Shown here: positions 8,930 to 20,106 of the stretch, piece by piece
Position numbering within the stretch: position 1 is the stretch's first letter
Layout: the number at the start of each line of letters is the position of its first letter
Origin: Barnesiella merdipullorum
GTDB taxonomy: Bacteria > Bacteroidota > Bacteroidia > Bacteroidales > Barnesiellaceae
Length of the DNA: 64,000 nucleotides
Direction of reading: 5' to 3'
Assembly: GCA_019116365.1 (NCBI GenBank)
Contig: DXBT01000033.1
Span: 1 to 64,000 of the forward strand
Notes under the pieces: generated by a model
Databases searched by the model: none
Seen by the model: only the letters and a program-made list of their open reading frames with translations
Told to the model about the DNA's origin: nothing
Translations under genes and position numbers: made by a program

Positions 8930-9357
8930 GACTGTATGGCAAAATGTTCGACGGTTTCGATATAACTTTTCCACTCGGGATCGCTCTCGGCGCCAATCTG
9001 TATGGGCAGGGGCGGATAGCTGGCAAAGGTCTGCTCGACCACCCGGCCGAACTCCTCGGCCGAGCGACTGTAATACTCGTAGCGGGCGACCCGGTTGCCG
9101 ATGAAGATGGCCGTGAGCACGGCTATCCCTTCGGACTCGAGAGCCTGGCGCAACTGCTCGTTGAGCAGGTCGAGCCCCTGAGTCTCCTTGTCGGTAGGCA
9201 GACCCTTGGTGTCGCCGCCATATTGCCACACGAGGGCGATGCGGGTGGCATATTGCCCCGATTGTCTGAGGGTGTCGAGGAAAAGCCGTCCCCGCACGAT
9301 CAAGGGTTTCCCTTCGTTCTCGGCATCGGCCACAAACCATTCGTTGCTTGCTTGCAT
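8926..9357 (-). CDS. DUF695 family protein
   Basis: The 143-residue protein lacks a signal peptide and is probably cytoplasmic. The first half (EWFVADAENEGKPLIVRGRL, then RIALVWQYGG) and the closing ...SYIETVEHFA follow the DUF695 pattern, a widespread domain of unknown function. It is translationally coupled to proB (ATGA overlap) and starts 19 bases after the acyl-CoA synthetase stop, so it is co-transcribed with both. Nothing visible suggests a catalytic site, and I assign no role. Confidence 0.7.
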   Translation of the reverse strand: MQASNEWFVADAENEGKPLIVRGRLFLDTLRQSGQYATRIALVWQYGGDTKGLPTDKETQGLDLLNEQLRQALESEGIAVLTAIFIGNRVARYEYYSRSAEEFGRVVEQTFASYPPLPIQIGAESDPEWKSYIETVEHFAIQS

Positions 9358-9376
9358 GGCATTGTCGGTGATGAGG

Positions 9377-11041
<1,665 letters not shown>

Positions 11042-11139
11042 AATCGTGTATCTGAAAGAGAGGAGGGGAAAAATACCCCGCCTTCGATTTGGTTTTGATG
11101 TTTATAATGAAAAGGATGGTGGGTCTCCGAACCGCGCGG

Positions 11140-11694
11140 TCAGAAGATAATGGCCAGGAATTTCACCGGTCGCTCGCCGATGGCTTTCATGCCATGAGGA
11201 CGCGTAGAGTCGAATATGATGCTGTCGCCCTCGTGGAGCACCAGCTCTTTTTCGCCGATGCACAGGTGCATGCTACCCTCCATCACGATGTTGAATTCTT
11301 GTCCCGGGTGGGTGTTGAGGGTGAAGGGAGCCTCGGGGGGTGTAGGCTCTACGGTCACCATGAAGGGGTCGGCCTTGCGGTTGGCAAACCCGGCAGCCAG
11401 CGACTGGTATTTATAAGCCTTGGTGCGCTCTACGGCTACGCCCTTGTCCTTGCGGGTGAGGAAATAGGAGTTCATGCGGGGCTCGTATCCAAACATGAGG
11501 GCGGGCAACTCCACGCCGTAGTGGCGGGCTATCTGGTGAAGAAAGCTCACGGGAATATCTTTCTCGCCCGATTCGTATCCCAGGTAGGTCTCCAGGTCGA
11601 TGTGGCAGGTGGCCGCAATATCTTCGGGCTTGAGGTCGAGTGCGTCTCGCAGTCCTACAAGGCGCTCGGCTATTTGTTTGATCTCTTCGCTCAT
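11140..11694 (-). CDS. XRE-family transcriptional regulator with cupin domain
   Basis: This 184-residue regulator has an N-terminal helix-turn-helix (~10-70, with LKPEDIAATCHIDLETYLGYESG) and a C-terminal cupin barrel (~105-184) carrying the EFNIVMEGSMHLCIGEKELVLHEGD and RPHGMKAIGE segments. Cupin domains of this class bind a small effector. The adjacent acyl-CoA synthetase suggests an acid or acyl-CoA signal, but that is inference. Both genes are on the minus strand, and a promoter-like pair lies upstream at 11729-11760. The final strand ends FLAIIF, a normal length for the family. Confidence 0.9.
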   Translation of the reverse strand: MSEEIKQIAERLVGLRDALDLKPEDIAATCHIDLETYLGYESGEKDIPVSFLHQIARHYGVELPALMFGYEPRMNSYFLTRKDKGVAVERTKAYKYQSLAAGFANRKADPFMVTVEPTPPEAPFTLNTHPGQEFNIVMEGSMHLCIGEKELVLHEGDSIIFDSTRPHGMKAIGERPVKFLAIIF

Positions 11695-11728
11695 AGTGCT
11701 ATTATTTAAAGAAGATTTATGTCTCTCA

Positions 11729-11760
11729 CAAAATTAGCAAATTGAGAGCGAAAAAAGAAA
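11729..11760 (-). promoter_or_regulatory. Bacteroides-type promoter for the XRE/cupin-synthetase operon
   Basis: Read on the minus strand, TAATTTTG (11729-11736) matches the -7 consensus TAnnTTTG, and a TTTC lies 20 bases further upstream at the -33 place. It is 35 bases before the regulator start. Confidence 0.5.
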
Positions 11761-11866
11761 AATGAAATAAAAAATAGTCTGGCGACACTATTTTGTAACT
11801 TTTATTAAGAAACTGAATGCAATGCGGCAGCCGATATTGCACACATGCAAAACCGGTGTGCAAATT

Positions 11867-13294
11867 CTATTTTTCAGGCTCGGCCTGAGGCACATACTGG
11901 TAGGCTCCGATGTCCACATGTTCGGTGCGAGGGTTGCCATACATATCTTTGTCGAGGGGTGGTACAGCGAAAGCCGGGTCGCCCTTGCCTATGGCCTGCG
12001 ACTCTTCGGAGCCTATCTCGTAGTTGTAGTAGTAATGTTCTTCGCCAATGGCCTTGAAGAGAGGCATACCGCCCCATACGGTGTTGATGAAGTTGTCGTC
12101 GTCGGTACCCATGGAGTTGAAGAGACACGAGCGGAAGAATACGTGGCTGCCCATGAAGTCGATACCCGACACCTCGGAGGTCTTGCCACAGAGAATCGAG
12201 TTGTTGAAGCTGGCTCGCAGCAGAGGTAATCCGCCGTCGATCGAGTCGGCTGCGGCGCAGTAATTCACCGTGACGATGGGCGAGGTGATGACACTGTAGA
12301 AATAGTAGTTGACGATGGTGCAGTGAGTAAAGTTGGCTACTCCCCCGGTGAGCGATAGCACGGCTCCGGCGGCGTCCGACAGCTCGCTGTTCCAGCAGTT
12401 GAGGCGGCTGTAGTTCGAGGTGATGAGGTTGCCCGACGAGTTGCGTATGCGCGAGTTGGCAATCTCGAGCCGGGTCTCTTCGGTGGCACACGAGTCGAGC
12501 ACGATGCCCGAGCTCATGCCTCGCACATAGGCATAGGAGATGGTGTTGCCCACACTCTCGGGGTAGAAGCGTATGCCGCCCCACTGGCCGCCCAGGTTGT
12601 CGTATGGCAGGTCGGAAAAGAGGCGGTCGAGCCGGTCGCCCCGTATCTGTATGGGAGCCTGTTGGGTGCCCTCGGCCTGCAATCGGCCCTGCACCAGCAG
12701 CGATGCCCGGTTGTGGAAGTGGAGTCGCGCTCCCGGGTCGAGTTGCAGCGTGGCTCCCGGTGCTACCACCAGACTGTCGTAGATGAGGTAGGGGCGGTCG
12801 GCTGTGAGCCGAGTGTCGGTAGTGAGCGTCTCGCCCCGTTTGATAATCACATCCTGACCGTAGGCGGTGAGCTTCACATCCTGTTGCACACCGTTGGTGA
12901 GGAATACGATCGAATCGACAATAAAGATGGGGTTATCCTGATTGGTGGGGTCGATGTTGGCCTCGACAAACACGTAGAGGCTGTCTTTGCCCCGAATCTC
13001 GACGTTGGTAAAGTAGTCGCCCGACATGCCATCGACATTGATGTGGAACCCCGAGTGCTCGGCGTCGGCCAGCTTGATGCTCGATATGTTGAGCGATTTC
13101 TTGTTGGGGTTGTAGATGCGGAACGAGCGGGTAGAGGTACCTATCGTGGTAAATACGGTATCAAAGGCTACCGTATCGGTCGAGAACGCCAGCACATGCG
13201 ACGGGCTCGTGGTGAAGTCGTCGTCGATGCAACTGGTCAGTCCGGTGACCGCCAGCAGGCATAGCGAAAGTATGGCAACGGTTATGGCTCTCAT
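11867..13294 (-). CDS. Right-handed beta-helix lipoprotein
   Basis: The 475-residue protein has a lipoprotein signal (lipobox LTSCIDDD). Residues ~30-150 look like an Ig-like or abnormal-spindle-type sandwich (FSTDTVAFDTVFTTIGTSTR, a Bacteroidetes signature). The rest is a series of short beta-helix turns (LQLDPGARLHFHNRASLLVQ, QGRLQAEGTQQAPIQIRGDR, then ISYAYVRGMSSGIVLDSC). The beta-helix fold often binds or cleaves polysaccharide, but I see no lyase or hydrolase residues, so no enzyme activity is claimed. It stands alone, about 170 bases from the XRE gene. Confidence 0.75.
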   Translation of the reverse strand: MRAITVAILSLCLLAVTGLTSCIDDDFTTSPSHVLAFSTDTVAFDTVFTTIGTSTRSFRIYNPNKKSLNISSIKLADAEHSGFHINVDGMSGDYFTNVEIRGKDSLYVFVEANIDPTNQDNPIFIVDSIVFLTNGVQQDVKLTAYGQDVIIKRGETLTTDTRLTADRPYLIYDSLVVAPGATLQLDPGARLHFHNRASLLVQGRLQAEGTQQAPIQIRGDRLDRLFSDLPYDNLGGQWGGIRFYPESVGNTISYAYVRGMSSGIVLDSCATEETRLEIANSRIRNSSGNLITSNYSRLNCWNSELSDAAGAVLSLTGGVANFTHCTIVNYYFYSVITSPIVTVNYCAAADSIDGGLPLLRASFNNSILCGKTSEVSGIDFMGSHVFFRSCLFNSMGTDDDNFINTVWGGMPLFKAIGEEHYYYNYEIGSEESQAIGKGDPAFAVPPLDKDMYGNPRTEHVDIGAYQYVPQAEPEK

Positions 13295-13431
13295 GATAAT
13301 ATAAAAACGGGGCTCGGGGCGCTTTATTGCAGGGCTCGGCCTATTTCTTTGAAAAGGAGCCGGGGCAGATTTGTAAAATCAGAATCTTTTCTTTAAGTTT
13401 GTTCATCGGTAATTATAAAAACAAGACAACT

Positions 13432-13752
13432 ATGTTGATGACGACAACGCCCACGATAGAGGGCCGACGAATTGTAACTTATTATGGCGTGGTCACCGGC
13501 GAGACCATTATCGGAGCCAACGTGATGCGTGACTTCATGGCCGGGATACGCGACTTTTTCGGCGGCCGCTCGGGCGCTTATGAAGAGGTGTTGCGCGAGG
13601 CCAAGGATACGGCACTCGAAGAGATGGCTCGCGAGGCTCAGAAGCTGGGGGCCAATGCCGTGGTGGGTATCGACCTCGACTACGAGACCGTGGGCGGGTC
13701 GGGCAGTATGTTGATGGTGACGTGCAGCGGTACGGCCGTGCGCATCGAATAA
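13432..13752 (+). CDS. YbjQ/UPF0145 family heavy-metal-binding-domain protein
   Basis: The 106-residue protein matches YbjQ: TPTIEGRRIVTYYGVVTGE at the start, GANVMRDFMAGIRDFFGGRSG in the middle, and a LGANAVVGIDLDYE motif followed by a short strand. Members form a pentamer; the often-quoted metal-binding label is not well supported biochemically. The frame is open 35 codons earlier, but ATG 13432 is where similarity begins. lpxB follows 25 bases later on the same strand, so they may share a transcript. Confidence 0.9.
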   Translation: MLMTTTPTIEGRRIVTYYGVVTGETIIGANVMRDFMAGIRDFFGGRSGAYEEVLREAKDTALEEMAREAQKLGANAVVGIDLDYETVGGSGSMLMVTCSGTAVRIE

Positions 13753-13777
13753 GCAGAATTACGTTATCGTTTTGTCT

Positions 13778-14905
13778 ATGAAATACTATCTGATTGCCGG
13801 GGAGGCTTCGGGCGACTTGCATGCCTCGAATCTGATGCGGGCGTTGAAGCGGGAGGATCCCGACGCCGAGTTCCGTTTCTTCGGGGGCGACCTCATGGCC
13901 GCCTGCGGGGGCACATTGGTAAAGCACTATCGCGATATGGCCTACATGGGCTTTATCCCAGTGCTGATGAACCTCGACAAGGTGTTGGCCAATATGCGAC
14001 TGTGCAAACAGGATATCGCCGCCCACCGTCCCGATGTGGTGATTCTGGTCGATTACCCGGGTTTCAACCTGAAGATTGCCAAGTATGTGAAGACTCACTT
14101 GAATATTCCTGTCTATTATTACATTTCGCCCAAGATATGGGCCTGGAAAGAGTGGCGGGTGAAGAGTATCCGTCGCTATGTCGATAGGCTCTACTCCATC
14201 CTTCCCTTCGAGGTCGATTTTTATGCCCGTCATCACTATGCGGTGGAGTATGTGGGCAACCCCACGGTCGATGAGTTGGCGTCGCGACCCTATGCCGACG
14301 AGACTTTCGACAGTTTCGTGACCGAGTGCGGGCTGGAGCGCAAGCCCATTATCGCTCTGTTGGCCGGCAGCAGGGTCTCTGAAATCAAAAACAATCTGCC
14401 CCTGATGATCGAGGCGGCCGAGTCGTATCCCGAGTATCAACTGGTCGTGGCCGGAGCACCGGGTATCTCGCCCGATCTCTATACGCCCTATCTGCAGGGT
14501 CATCGGGTCAAGGTGGTGCAGGGCAAGACCTATCGGCTGTTGCAGCAGAGCCGGGTAGCGCTGGTCACCTCGGGCACGGCTACGCTCGAAACCGCCTTGC
14601 TGCGGGTGCCGCAGGTGGTCTGCTATTGGGTAGGCGGAGGCAAACTGTTCTACAAAACGTTCGAGAAGATTTTGCGGGTTCCCTATGTCTCGCTGGTCAA
14701 CCTCATTGCCGGCGGACCTGTGGTGTGTGAGCTGTTGGGCTACCGGGCTACGGCCGAGAATCTGCGGCGCGAACTGGCCTGTCTGTTCGACGAGGAGAAT
14801 CGAGAGCGCATGTTGGCGGGCTATAATTTGGTGGCCCGCAGGTTGGGGGCTCCGGGTGCACCCGAGCAGGCGGCCCGCTCCATGGTATCGGCTCTGCGTG
14901 GATAA
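13778..14905 (+). CDS. lpxB: Lipid-A-disaccharide synthase
   Basis: The 375-residue GT19 glycosyltransferase joins UDP-2,3-diacylglucosamine to lipid X to build the lipid A disaccharide at the inner face of the inner membrane. Diagnostic segments are the N-terminal YYLIAGEASGDLHASNLM, FFGGDLM, VDYPGFNLKIAK, YYISPKIWAWKEWRVK, LLAGSRVSEIKNNLPLM and SGTATLETALLRVPQVVCY. ATG 13778 gives the family N-terminus. Its stop is one base from the convergent ABC transporter gene, with no room for a separate terminator. Confidence 0.97.
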   Translation: MKYYLIAGEASGDLHASNLMRALKREDPDAEFRFFGGDLMAACGGTLVKHYRDMAYMGFIPVLMNLDKVLANMRLCKQDIAAHRPDVVILVDYPGFNLKIAKYVKTHLNIPVYYYISPKIWAWKEWRVKSIRRYVDRLYSILPFEVDFYARHHYAVEYVGNPTVDELASRPYADETFDSFVTECGLERKPIIALLAGSRVSEIKNNLPLMIEAAESYPEYQLVVAGAPGISPDLYTPYLQGHRVKVVQGKTYRLLQQSRVALVTSGTATLETALLRVPQVVCYWVGGGKLFYKTFEKILRVPYVSLVNLIAGGPVVCELLGYRATAENLRRELACLFDEENRERMLAGYNLVARRLGAPGAPEQAARSMVSALRG

Positions 14906-14906
14906 A

Positions 14907-15932
14907 TCACATTGGTTTTCTTAGTTCCTCGATGAGGGTGGCGAAGGTGGCAAACTGCTGCACTCCGGCGGCGGTGTGCAGCGAGAGCGTGTGTGCGTCG
15001 GTCACCGTGAGTCGGGGTAGTGACGTGGCGTCGCCGTCGGGGGCGATGCGGCAGCCGTAGCTGTTGCGGTTGAGGGCATTGATTGTCCAGTGGAGCAGGG
15101 TGTCGTCGGCGGCCTCGACCACAATCTCTTTCTCCCATTGTACCGAGGGATAGTAACTGCCGTGTGCGCGGTCGAAGCAGATGTCGCGACGGTCGAACAG
15201 CGAATCGAGGTCGCCGTTGAGGATGAGGTCCTCGGTCACGCCGCAACGCATCCCGCATCCTTTGCGCAGCAGCCATAGCCGGTCGGCCAGCACGAGAGCC
15301 TGCTCGATGTCGTGGGTCGAGAGCAGTATTGCCTTGTTTTGTGAGGTGGCTATGCGGTGCAGCAGGGTCATGGTTTCGATGCGGCTCACGGCGTCGAGAA
15401 AGGCGGTGGGCTCGTCGAGAATCACCAGTGGGCACTCCTGGGCCAGCACCTTGGCAATCATCGCTTTTTGTTTTTCGCCGTCGGAGAGTTGGGCCATGTA
15501 GGAGTGGGCCTTGTGGGCGATACCCACGGCCTCGATGGCCTCTTCGACCACTTGGCGGTCGTGGCGGTCGAGCCGTCCGAAAAAGCCGGTGTGAGGTTGC
15601 CGACCGAGGGCTACCAGTTCATAGACGGTGAGTCCGCCGGTCTGAGTCTTGTCGGTGAGAACGACCCCGATCAGGCGCGAGAGTTCCCGCTCCGAGAGCC
15701 CTGTCAGGTCGTCGCCTTCGAGCCGTATCTCGCCCGAGAGGGGCGGTTGTGCTGCAGCCAGGGTGCGCAGCAGGGTCGATTTGCCCGACCCGTTGGCTCC
15801 CAGCAGGCAGGTGAGTTCGCCGCGGTGCAGCGCAAAGTGGAGGTCGCCGTGAATCTGCTTCACCCCTTTGTGCCCCGTCTTGTAGCCGATGCTCAACGCT
15901 TGTGCCGATAGTATGGTAGTCGTGCTCTCCAT
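14907..15932 (-). CDS. ABC transporter ATP-binding protein (iron-chelate/cobalamin type) with C-terminal extension
   Basis: The 341-residue ATPase powers uptake through the permease encoded just upstream. Walker A (LLGANGSGKSTLL), the signature QLSDGEKQKAMIAKVL, Walker B (CPLVILDEPTAFLD) and the switch histidine (LLSTHDIEQAL) are complete. A typical FecE/BtuD-like subunit ends near residue 255; here ~90 extra residues follow (WEKEIVVEAADDTLLHWT...), perhaps a regulatory or interaction domain. ATG 15932 shares its A with the TGA of the permease stop, so translation is coupled. The 51 codons upstream of it are non-coding in this frame. Confidence 0.93.
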   Translation of the reverse strand: MESTTTILSAQALSIGYKTGHKGVKQIHGDLHFALHRGELTCLLGANGSGKSTLLRTLAAAQPPLSGEIRLEGDDLTGLSERELSRLIGVVLTDKTQTGGLTVYELVALGRQPHTGFFGRLDRHDRQVVEEAIEAVGIAHKAHSYMAQLSDGEKQKAMIAKVLAQECPLVILDEPTAFLDAVSRIETMTLLHRIATSQNKAILLSTHDIEQALVLADRLWLLRKGCGMRCGVTEDLILNGDLDSLFDRRDICFDRAHGSYYPSVQWEKEIVVEAADDTLLHWTINALNRNSYGCRIAPDGDATSLPRLTVTDAHTLSLHTAAGVQQFATFATLIEELRKPM

Positions 15933-16984
15933 CAGTTGAAATATTGTATTTTGCGTTGATTGATAATTACATAGATAATGACCGGCGCTCCCAGTACCGG
16001 GGTGATGGCGTTGATGGGCAGGATGCCCGACTCGCCTGGCAGGATGCAGATGAGGTTGCACAGCAGCGTGGTGACGGCTCCGCATAGCAGTGTGACGGGC
16101 AGCAGGGTGTTGTGGTTCGAGGTGCCCAGCAGCAGACGGGCGATGTGGGGCACGGCCAGACCGATGAACGAGATGGGACCGCAGAAGGCGGTGGTCGATG
16201 CCGTGAGCAATCCCGTGACGATTAGAAGCAGGTTGCGGGTGAGTTTGATGTTCACCCCCAGGTTGGCGGCATAGCGGTCGCCCAGCAGCAGGGCGTTGAG
16301 CGGCTTGATGAGGAGGATGGCGATGGCGAGTCCCACCGATACCGACAGGGCAAAGTAGGGCAGCTGTTCGCCGGTGACGCCGCTGAAGTTACCCATGCCC
16401 CAAATGGTGTAGGAGTGTACCCCCTCGGCCGTGGCGAAGTAGTTGAGCAGCGAGATGACCGACGAGGTAATGTAGCCCACCATGATGCCCACGATGAGCA
16501 GCATGATGTTGTTTTTGACCAGAGTCGAGAAAAAGAGTATCGTACCCAACACGATAATCGACCCGGCAAAAGCCCCCGCGATGATGGCGGTAAAGCCCGT
16601 GAGGGTAGTCGATTCGGTGAGCCCCAGGCTCCCTCCGCAGAAGAGCATGACCAAGGCTACCCCCAGGCTGGCCCCCGTGTCGATACCCAGTATCGAAGGC
16701 CCCGCCAGCGGGTTGTTGAAGGCTGTTTGCAACAGCAGTCCCGCCACGGCCAGTGCGGCGCCCGAGAGCAGAGCCGCCACCATTTGCGGCAGGCGCGACT
16801 CGAGCACGATAAACCGCCACACCTCTTTCTCACCCTCGCCACCGCAAAGGATATCCCACACGGCCGAGGTCGGTATCGATACCGACCCGAACCACAGGTT
16901 GGCGGCACAGAGCACGACCAGCAGTAGAAACAGCAGGGCGATGAGGCGCTTTTCGCGCCGTTTGTCGGGGCGGGAGGTTATCAT
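15932..16984 (-). CDS. FecCD-family ABC transporter permease
   Basis: The 350-residue inner-membrane protein is the channel of an importer for an iron-siderophore, haem or cobalamin-type substrate. It is highly hydrophobic, with about ten likely membrane spans. Family segments include GSVSIPTSAVWDIL, PQMVAALLSGAALAVAGLLL, NPLAGPSILGIDTGASLG, CGPISFIGLAVPHIARLL and the closing PGESGILPINAITPVLGAPV. Start ATG 16984 overlaps the preceding lipoprotein stop (ATGA). No TonB-dependent receptor is adjacent, so the outer-membrane partner is encoded elsewhere. Confidence 0.95.
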   Translation of the reverse strand: MITSRPDKRREKRLIALLFLLLVVLCAANLWFGSVSIPTSAVWDILCGGEGEKEVWRFIVLESRLPQMVAALLSGAALAVAGLLLQTAFNNPLAGPSILGIDTGASLGVALVMLFCGGSLGLTESTTLTGFTAIIAGAFAGSIIVLGTILFFSTLVKNNIMLLIVGIMVGYITSSVISLLNYFATAEGVHSYTIWGMGNFSGVTGEQLPYFALSVSVGLAIAILLIKPLNALLLGDRYAANLGVNIKLTRNLLLIVTGLLTASTTAFCGPISFIGLAVPHIARLLLGTSNHNTLLPVTLLCGAVTTLLCNLICILPGESGILPINAITPVLGAPVIIYVIINQRKIQYFN

Positions 16985-18114
16985 TCTGACAGCGGTTGAT
17001 AGTAACGGAATGTATAGTTGGGGAAACGGTCGGGGTGGAAGAGAGCCGCCAGCTCCTGCAAGAGCAGGTCGGGACGGAAGGGTGTCTCTTCGTAGTAGTT
17101 GCACTCAGCCGTGTTGCAGCCATAGATTTTATGTTCGCGGAAAGCCTTGAAGCGGGCATAGGGGGCATACTCTTTCTGCAAGGCCCGGTAGGAGAGCTGA
17201 CCCACGTTGAACGACTTGATGAGCCAGATGTCGGCCTCGCCCGCCCGATTGAATACCGCCTCGAAAGAGAGGGGTATGGATCCCGTTTCGGCATTGTCGC
17301 TCCACGGATAGCGGGCCCCGGCGTCGGCAAAGAGGCGCGCCATGTAGCTTTTGCCGCCCGGCATGTACCAGGCCGAGCCGCTTTTCAGTTCGCTGATGAC
17401 CATCGGGGCCGACTCCGATTGCTCGAGCTGCTGCCGCAGGCTGTTGTAGCGGTTTTCGATTTGGGCGAAGAGCGAGTCGGCCTTGGCCTCTTTCCCATAG
17501 AGCAGCCCCAACAGTTTTATCCATTCGGCGCGGCCCAGAGGCGAGGTCTCGAGATAATCGGCGCACTCGATGATGGGAATCCCCATCTTGCCGATGCGTC
17601 CGTAGCCCGCATTCTCGAAGGGCGAGAGCAGAATGGCGTCGGGCGAGAGTTCCATCACCCGCTCGATATCGGGGCTCATCGAGTTGCCGGCATCGACCAG
17701 TCGGCCGGTCCGGGCCCGCTCGAGCAGTGCGGGAGTCTTGATATAGGAGAGATCGCACACGCCGCCTATCCGGTCGATAGCTCCCAGCAGGTCGATGGCA
17801 CTTACATGAACCGACGAATAGACCAGCGATTTTTCGAGGGGTGTTCTCACCACCGTGCCTTGCGGCAGTAGGACCGGTAGCTCCTGGTCGCGGGGCACGA
17901 GCAGGTAGCGGTGCAGCAGCCGGGTGGTGTCCCAGGGGTTGGTTATCGTCACATCGGTGTAGCCGTCGTGACGGGTAATCGCGAGCAGTTGGGCATAGTG
18001 CACGAGCGTATCGTTGGCAGCGCTCCCGTCGTCCTGCCGGCTTTTGGGGCTTTGGCATTGCACCGTGAGGAGCAGGAGAAGGGAGAGCGAAATCAGTCGA
18101 ATCAGTTTGTTCAT
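16981..18114 (-). CDS. ABC transporter substrate-binding lipoprotein (BtuF/FecB-like)
   Basis: The 377-residue lipoprotein (lipobox TVQCQS) captures the substrate for the permease downstream. The N-terminal lobe (~60-170) has LLPQGTVVRTPLEKSLVYSS and the INxSxD-type segment LERARTGRLVDAGNSMSPDIERVMELSPDAILL, a hallmark of periplasmic binding proteins of this class. A long helix (~215-240) links it to a second lobe. It is the first gene of the three-gene importer operon. Siderophore, haem or B12 cannot be told apart from sequence. Confidence 0.92.
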   Translation of the reverse strand: MNKLIRLISLSLLLLLTVQCQSPKSRQDDGSAANDTLVHYAQLLAITRHDGYTDVTITNPWDTTRLLHRYLLVPRDQELPVLLPQGTVVRTPLEKSLVYSSVHVSAIDLLGAIDRIGGVCDLSYIKTPALLERARTGRLVDAGNSMSPDIERVMELSPDAILLSPFENAGYGRIGKMGIPIIECADYLETSPLGRAEWIKLLGLLYGKEAKADSLFAQIENRYNSLRQQLEQSESAPMVISELKSGSAWYMPGGKSYMARLFADAGARYPWSDNAETGSIPLSFEAVFNRAGEADIWLIKSFNVGQLSYRALQKEYAPYARFKAFREHKIYGCNTAECNYYEETPFRPDLLLQELAALFHPDRFPNYTFRYYQPLSE

Positions 18115-18126
18115 AACAGCGCGGGG

Positions 18127-20106
18127 TTAGCGGGGTTGATAACCTATATACTTGCCGGTGAGGCTGTTGCTCATGAGGTATTGAGCCGTTTGCAGAATCG
18201 AGAAGGAGTAGTCGCGCAACGACTGCCGGGCTTCGCGGTTGTCGATGTCGCCGCTCTTCTCGATGCCCTTCTCCTGTGCCAGCAGCCACTCCTGGTTCTC
18301 CTTGGGTTTATAGATGTAGAAGAGCGAGTCGTTCACACAGCCTATGGCATCGTCCGACGTAAAGACCACCGCAGGGCGTTTCTCCCGCAGCAGGTCCACC
18401 CCGAATCCGTTGTTGGTATAGTCGATGTGGAGCAGTCCCAGCAAGGTAGGGGCAATGTCGGTCTGTCCGCCCAGATCGTCGATTTGGCGCGGTTCGATGG
18501 TCGAGGGGGCATAGATGAGCAGCGGCACGTGGTTGAAACTGAGGGGCATGTCGCTGCGGGGTGTTCCCACAATCTTCCCGTGGTCGCCCACAAAGACAAA
18601 GATGGTGTTGTCGAACCACTCCTCCCGACTGGCCTGGGTGATGAATTGCTCCAGGGCGTGGTCGGCAAACTCGACGATGCGCAGCTCGTCGGTATTGTTG
18701 CGGGCCTTGAAATCTTTGGGTATCACATAGGGCGGGTGGTTGCTGATGCTCAACAGGGCGGCGAAGAAGGGTTTGCCTTCGCGGGCCGTCTGGGTGAGTA
18801 CGGGCAGGGCATATTGGTAGAGGAAGTCATCCTGCACGCCGAAACTGTTGACCACCTTCTCCTTGGGGTAATCTTCCTGAGCAAAGATGCGGTCGAAGCC
18901 GTTGGTGCGCAGGTAGCCGTTCATGTTGTCATACTGCGACTCGTGAGTCATGAAGAAGAGGGTGCTGTACCCGTTGTCCTGCAAGATGGTGGGCAGCCCG
19001 GCGAAGAAGGGGATGACGGCCCCTTTCATCGAGTTGCGTTTCATGAGGGCCGGGTAGGAGTATAGTGTCGAGTGAATGGCGTGGTTGGTGTGCGTGCCGG
19101 CCGAGAAAAAGCGGTTGAAGCAGAGCGATTTCGTGGCGATGGTATCGAGAAAGGGGGTCAGTTGCCAGGGGTTGCCGAAGTGCCCCATCAGTTCGGCCGA
19201 CATCGACTCCATGAAGATGAGCACCACATTCTGGCGGGTCGGTTCGCCCGGGTTCTCTACCCGGCGGGCGATGGGCGACACGTCGGGGAGCGAGTCGGTA
19301 ATGTGGAACTCCCGGCGCACCTGGGCGATAGCCTCGTGGTCGTCCATGAGGTCGATTTCGCGATTCTCCGACTTCGAGGCCTCCAGCGAACTGCGCAGCA
19401 GGTTGAACGACGGGCTCACCCCCAGTTGGTTCAGGAACGTGTTGTTGCAATAGTAGGCGGCACTCACCTTGATGGGGTTGTAGCCCACCCGTCCCCGTAT
19501 GCCGAACATGCACCCGCCTATCAGCACAATCGAGGCCAGCAGCGTGAGCAGCTCGTTGCCCCAATGAAATTTCTCGGCCGATACCCGGTGGATGTCGAGG
19601 CAGGTGCGTTGCCGCAGCAGACGGGCCAGATAGACAAACAGGAACGAGAGCGCGAGGAAGAGCACGAAGGCAACGATGTAGGAAAACTCGCCAAACATGA
19701 GCCCCAGCGTGGTGCCCGCATAACCGAACCAGTTGAATATCGAGGCGTTGATGTGTTTGAAGAAATAGGCAAAGTAGGGGATATCGGCCGCCGATATGGC
19801 AAAGGCCAGTACATAGAATATCGAGAAGAAGATATTCACTCCCTTGAACAGCGCCTTGCCGTAGTAGCCCATCAGAGCGCATACCGATACCACCGTGAGC
19901 GGCAGTATCATGATGTAGCAGGCCACCACGTTGTCGAGCCAAAGCCCGCGGGCAAAGGCCTCGGCCCGAGTGAGTACCGACAGGTTCTCACCCGCAAGGT
20001 AGTCGTAGCCTTGCAGAAACAACACCAGGCGGAAAGCCGCGAAGAAGAGAAGTCCCAGCAGGTGTATCGACACCAGATAACGCAGGGCATATAGATATCG
20101 TTTCAT
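18127..20106 (-). CDS. LTA synthase family membrane sulfatase/phosphotransferase
   Basis: The 659-residue protein has an N-terminal region with about five membrane spans (to ~200) and a periplasmic sulfatase-fold domain. Visible catalytic features are the metal-binding Glu in NVVLIFMESMSAELMGHFGN, the nucleophilic Thr in SAGTHTNHAIHSTLYSY, and the metal pair in FVGDHGKIVG. The substrate in a Gram-negative Bacteroidales cell is probably a phospholipid-derived phosphoglycerol or phosphoethanolamine group used to decorate envelope glycans; that is inference. DUF5715 and nitroreductase genes lie upstream on the same strand. Confidence 0.9.
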   Translation of the reverse strand: MKRYLYALRYLVSIHLLGLLFFAAFRLVLFLQGYDYLAGENLSVLTRAEAFARGLWLDNVVACYIMILPLTVVSVCALMGYYGKALFKGVNIFFSIFYVLAFAISAADIPYFAYFFKHINASIFNWFGYAGTTLGLMFGEFSYIVAFVLFLALSFLFVYLARLLRQRTCLDIHRVSAEKFHWGNELLTLLASIVLIGGCMFGIRGRVGYNPIKVSAAYYCNNTFLNQLGVSPSFNLLRSSLEASKSENREIDLMDDHEAIAQVRREFHITDSLPDVSPIARRVENPGEPTRQNVVLIFMESMSAELMGHFGNPWQLTPFLDTIATKSLCFNRFFSAGTHTNHAIHSTLYSYPALMKRNSMKGAVIPFFAGLPTILQDNGYSTLFFMTHESQYDNMNGYLRTNGFDRIFAQEDYPKEKVVNSFGVQDDFLYQYALPVLTQTAREGKPFFAALLSISNHPPYVIPKDFKARNNTDELRIVEFADHALEQFITQASREEWFDNTIFVFVGDHGKIVGTPRSDMPLSFNHVPLLIYAPSTIEPRQIDDLGGQTDIAPTLLGLLHIDYTNNGFGVDLLREKRPAVVFTSDDAIGCVNDSLFYIYKPKENQEWLLAQEKGIEKSGDIDNREARQSLRDYSFSILQTAQYLMSNSLTGKYIGYQPR

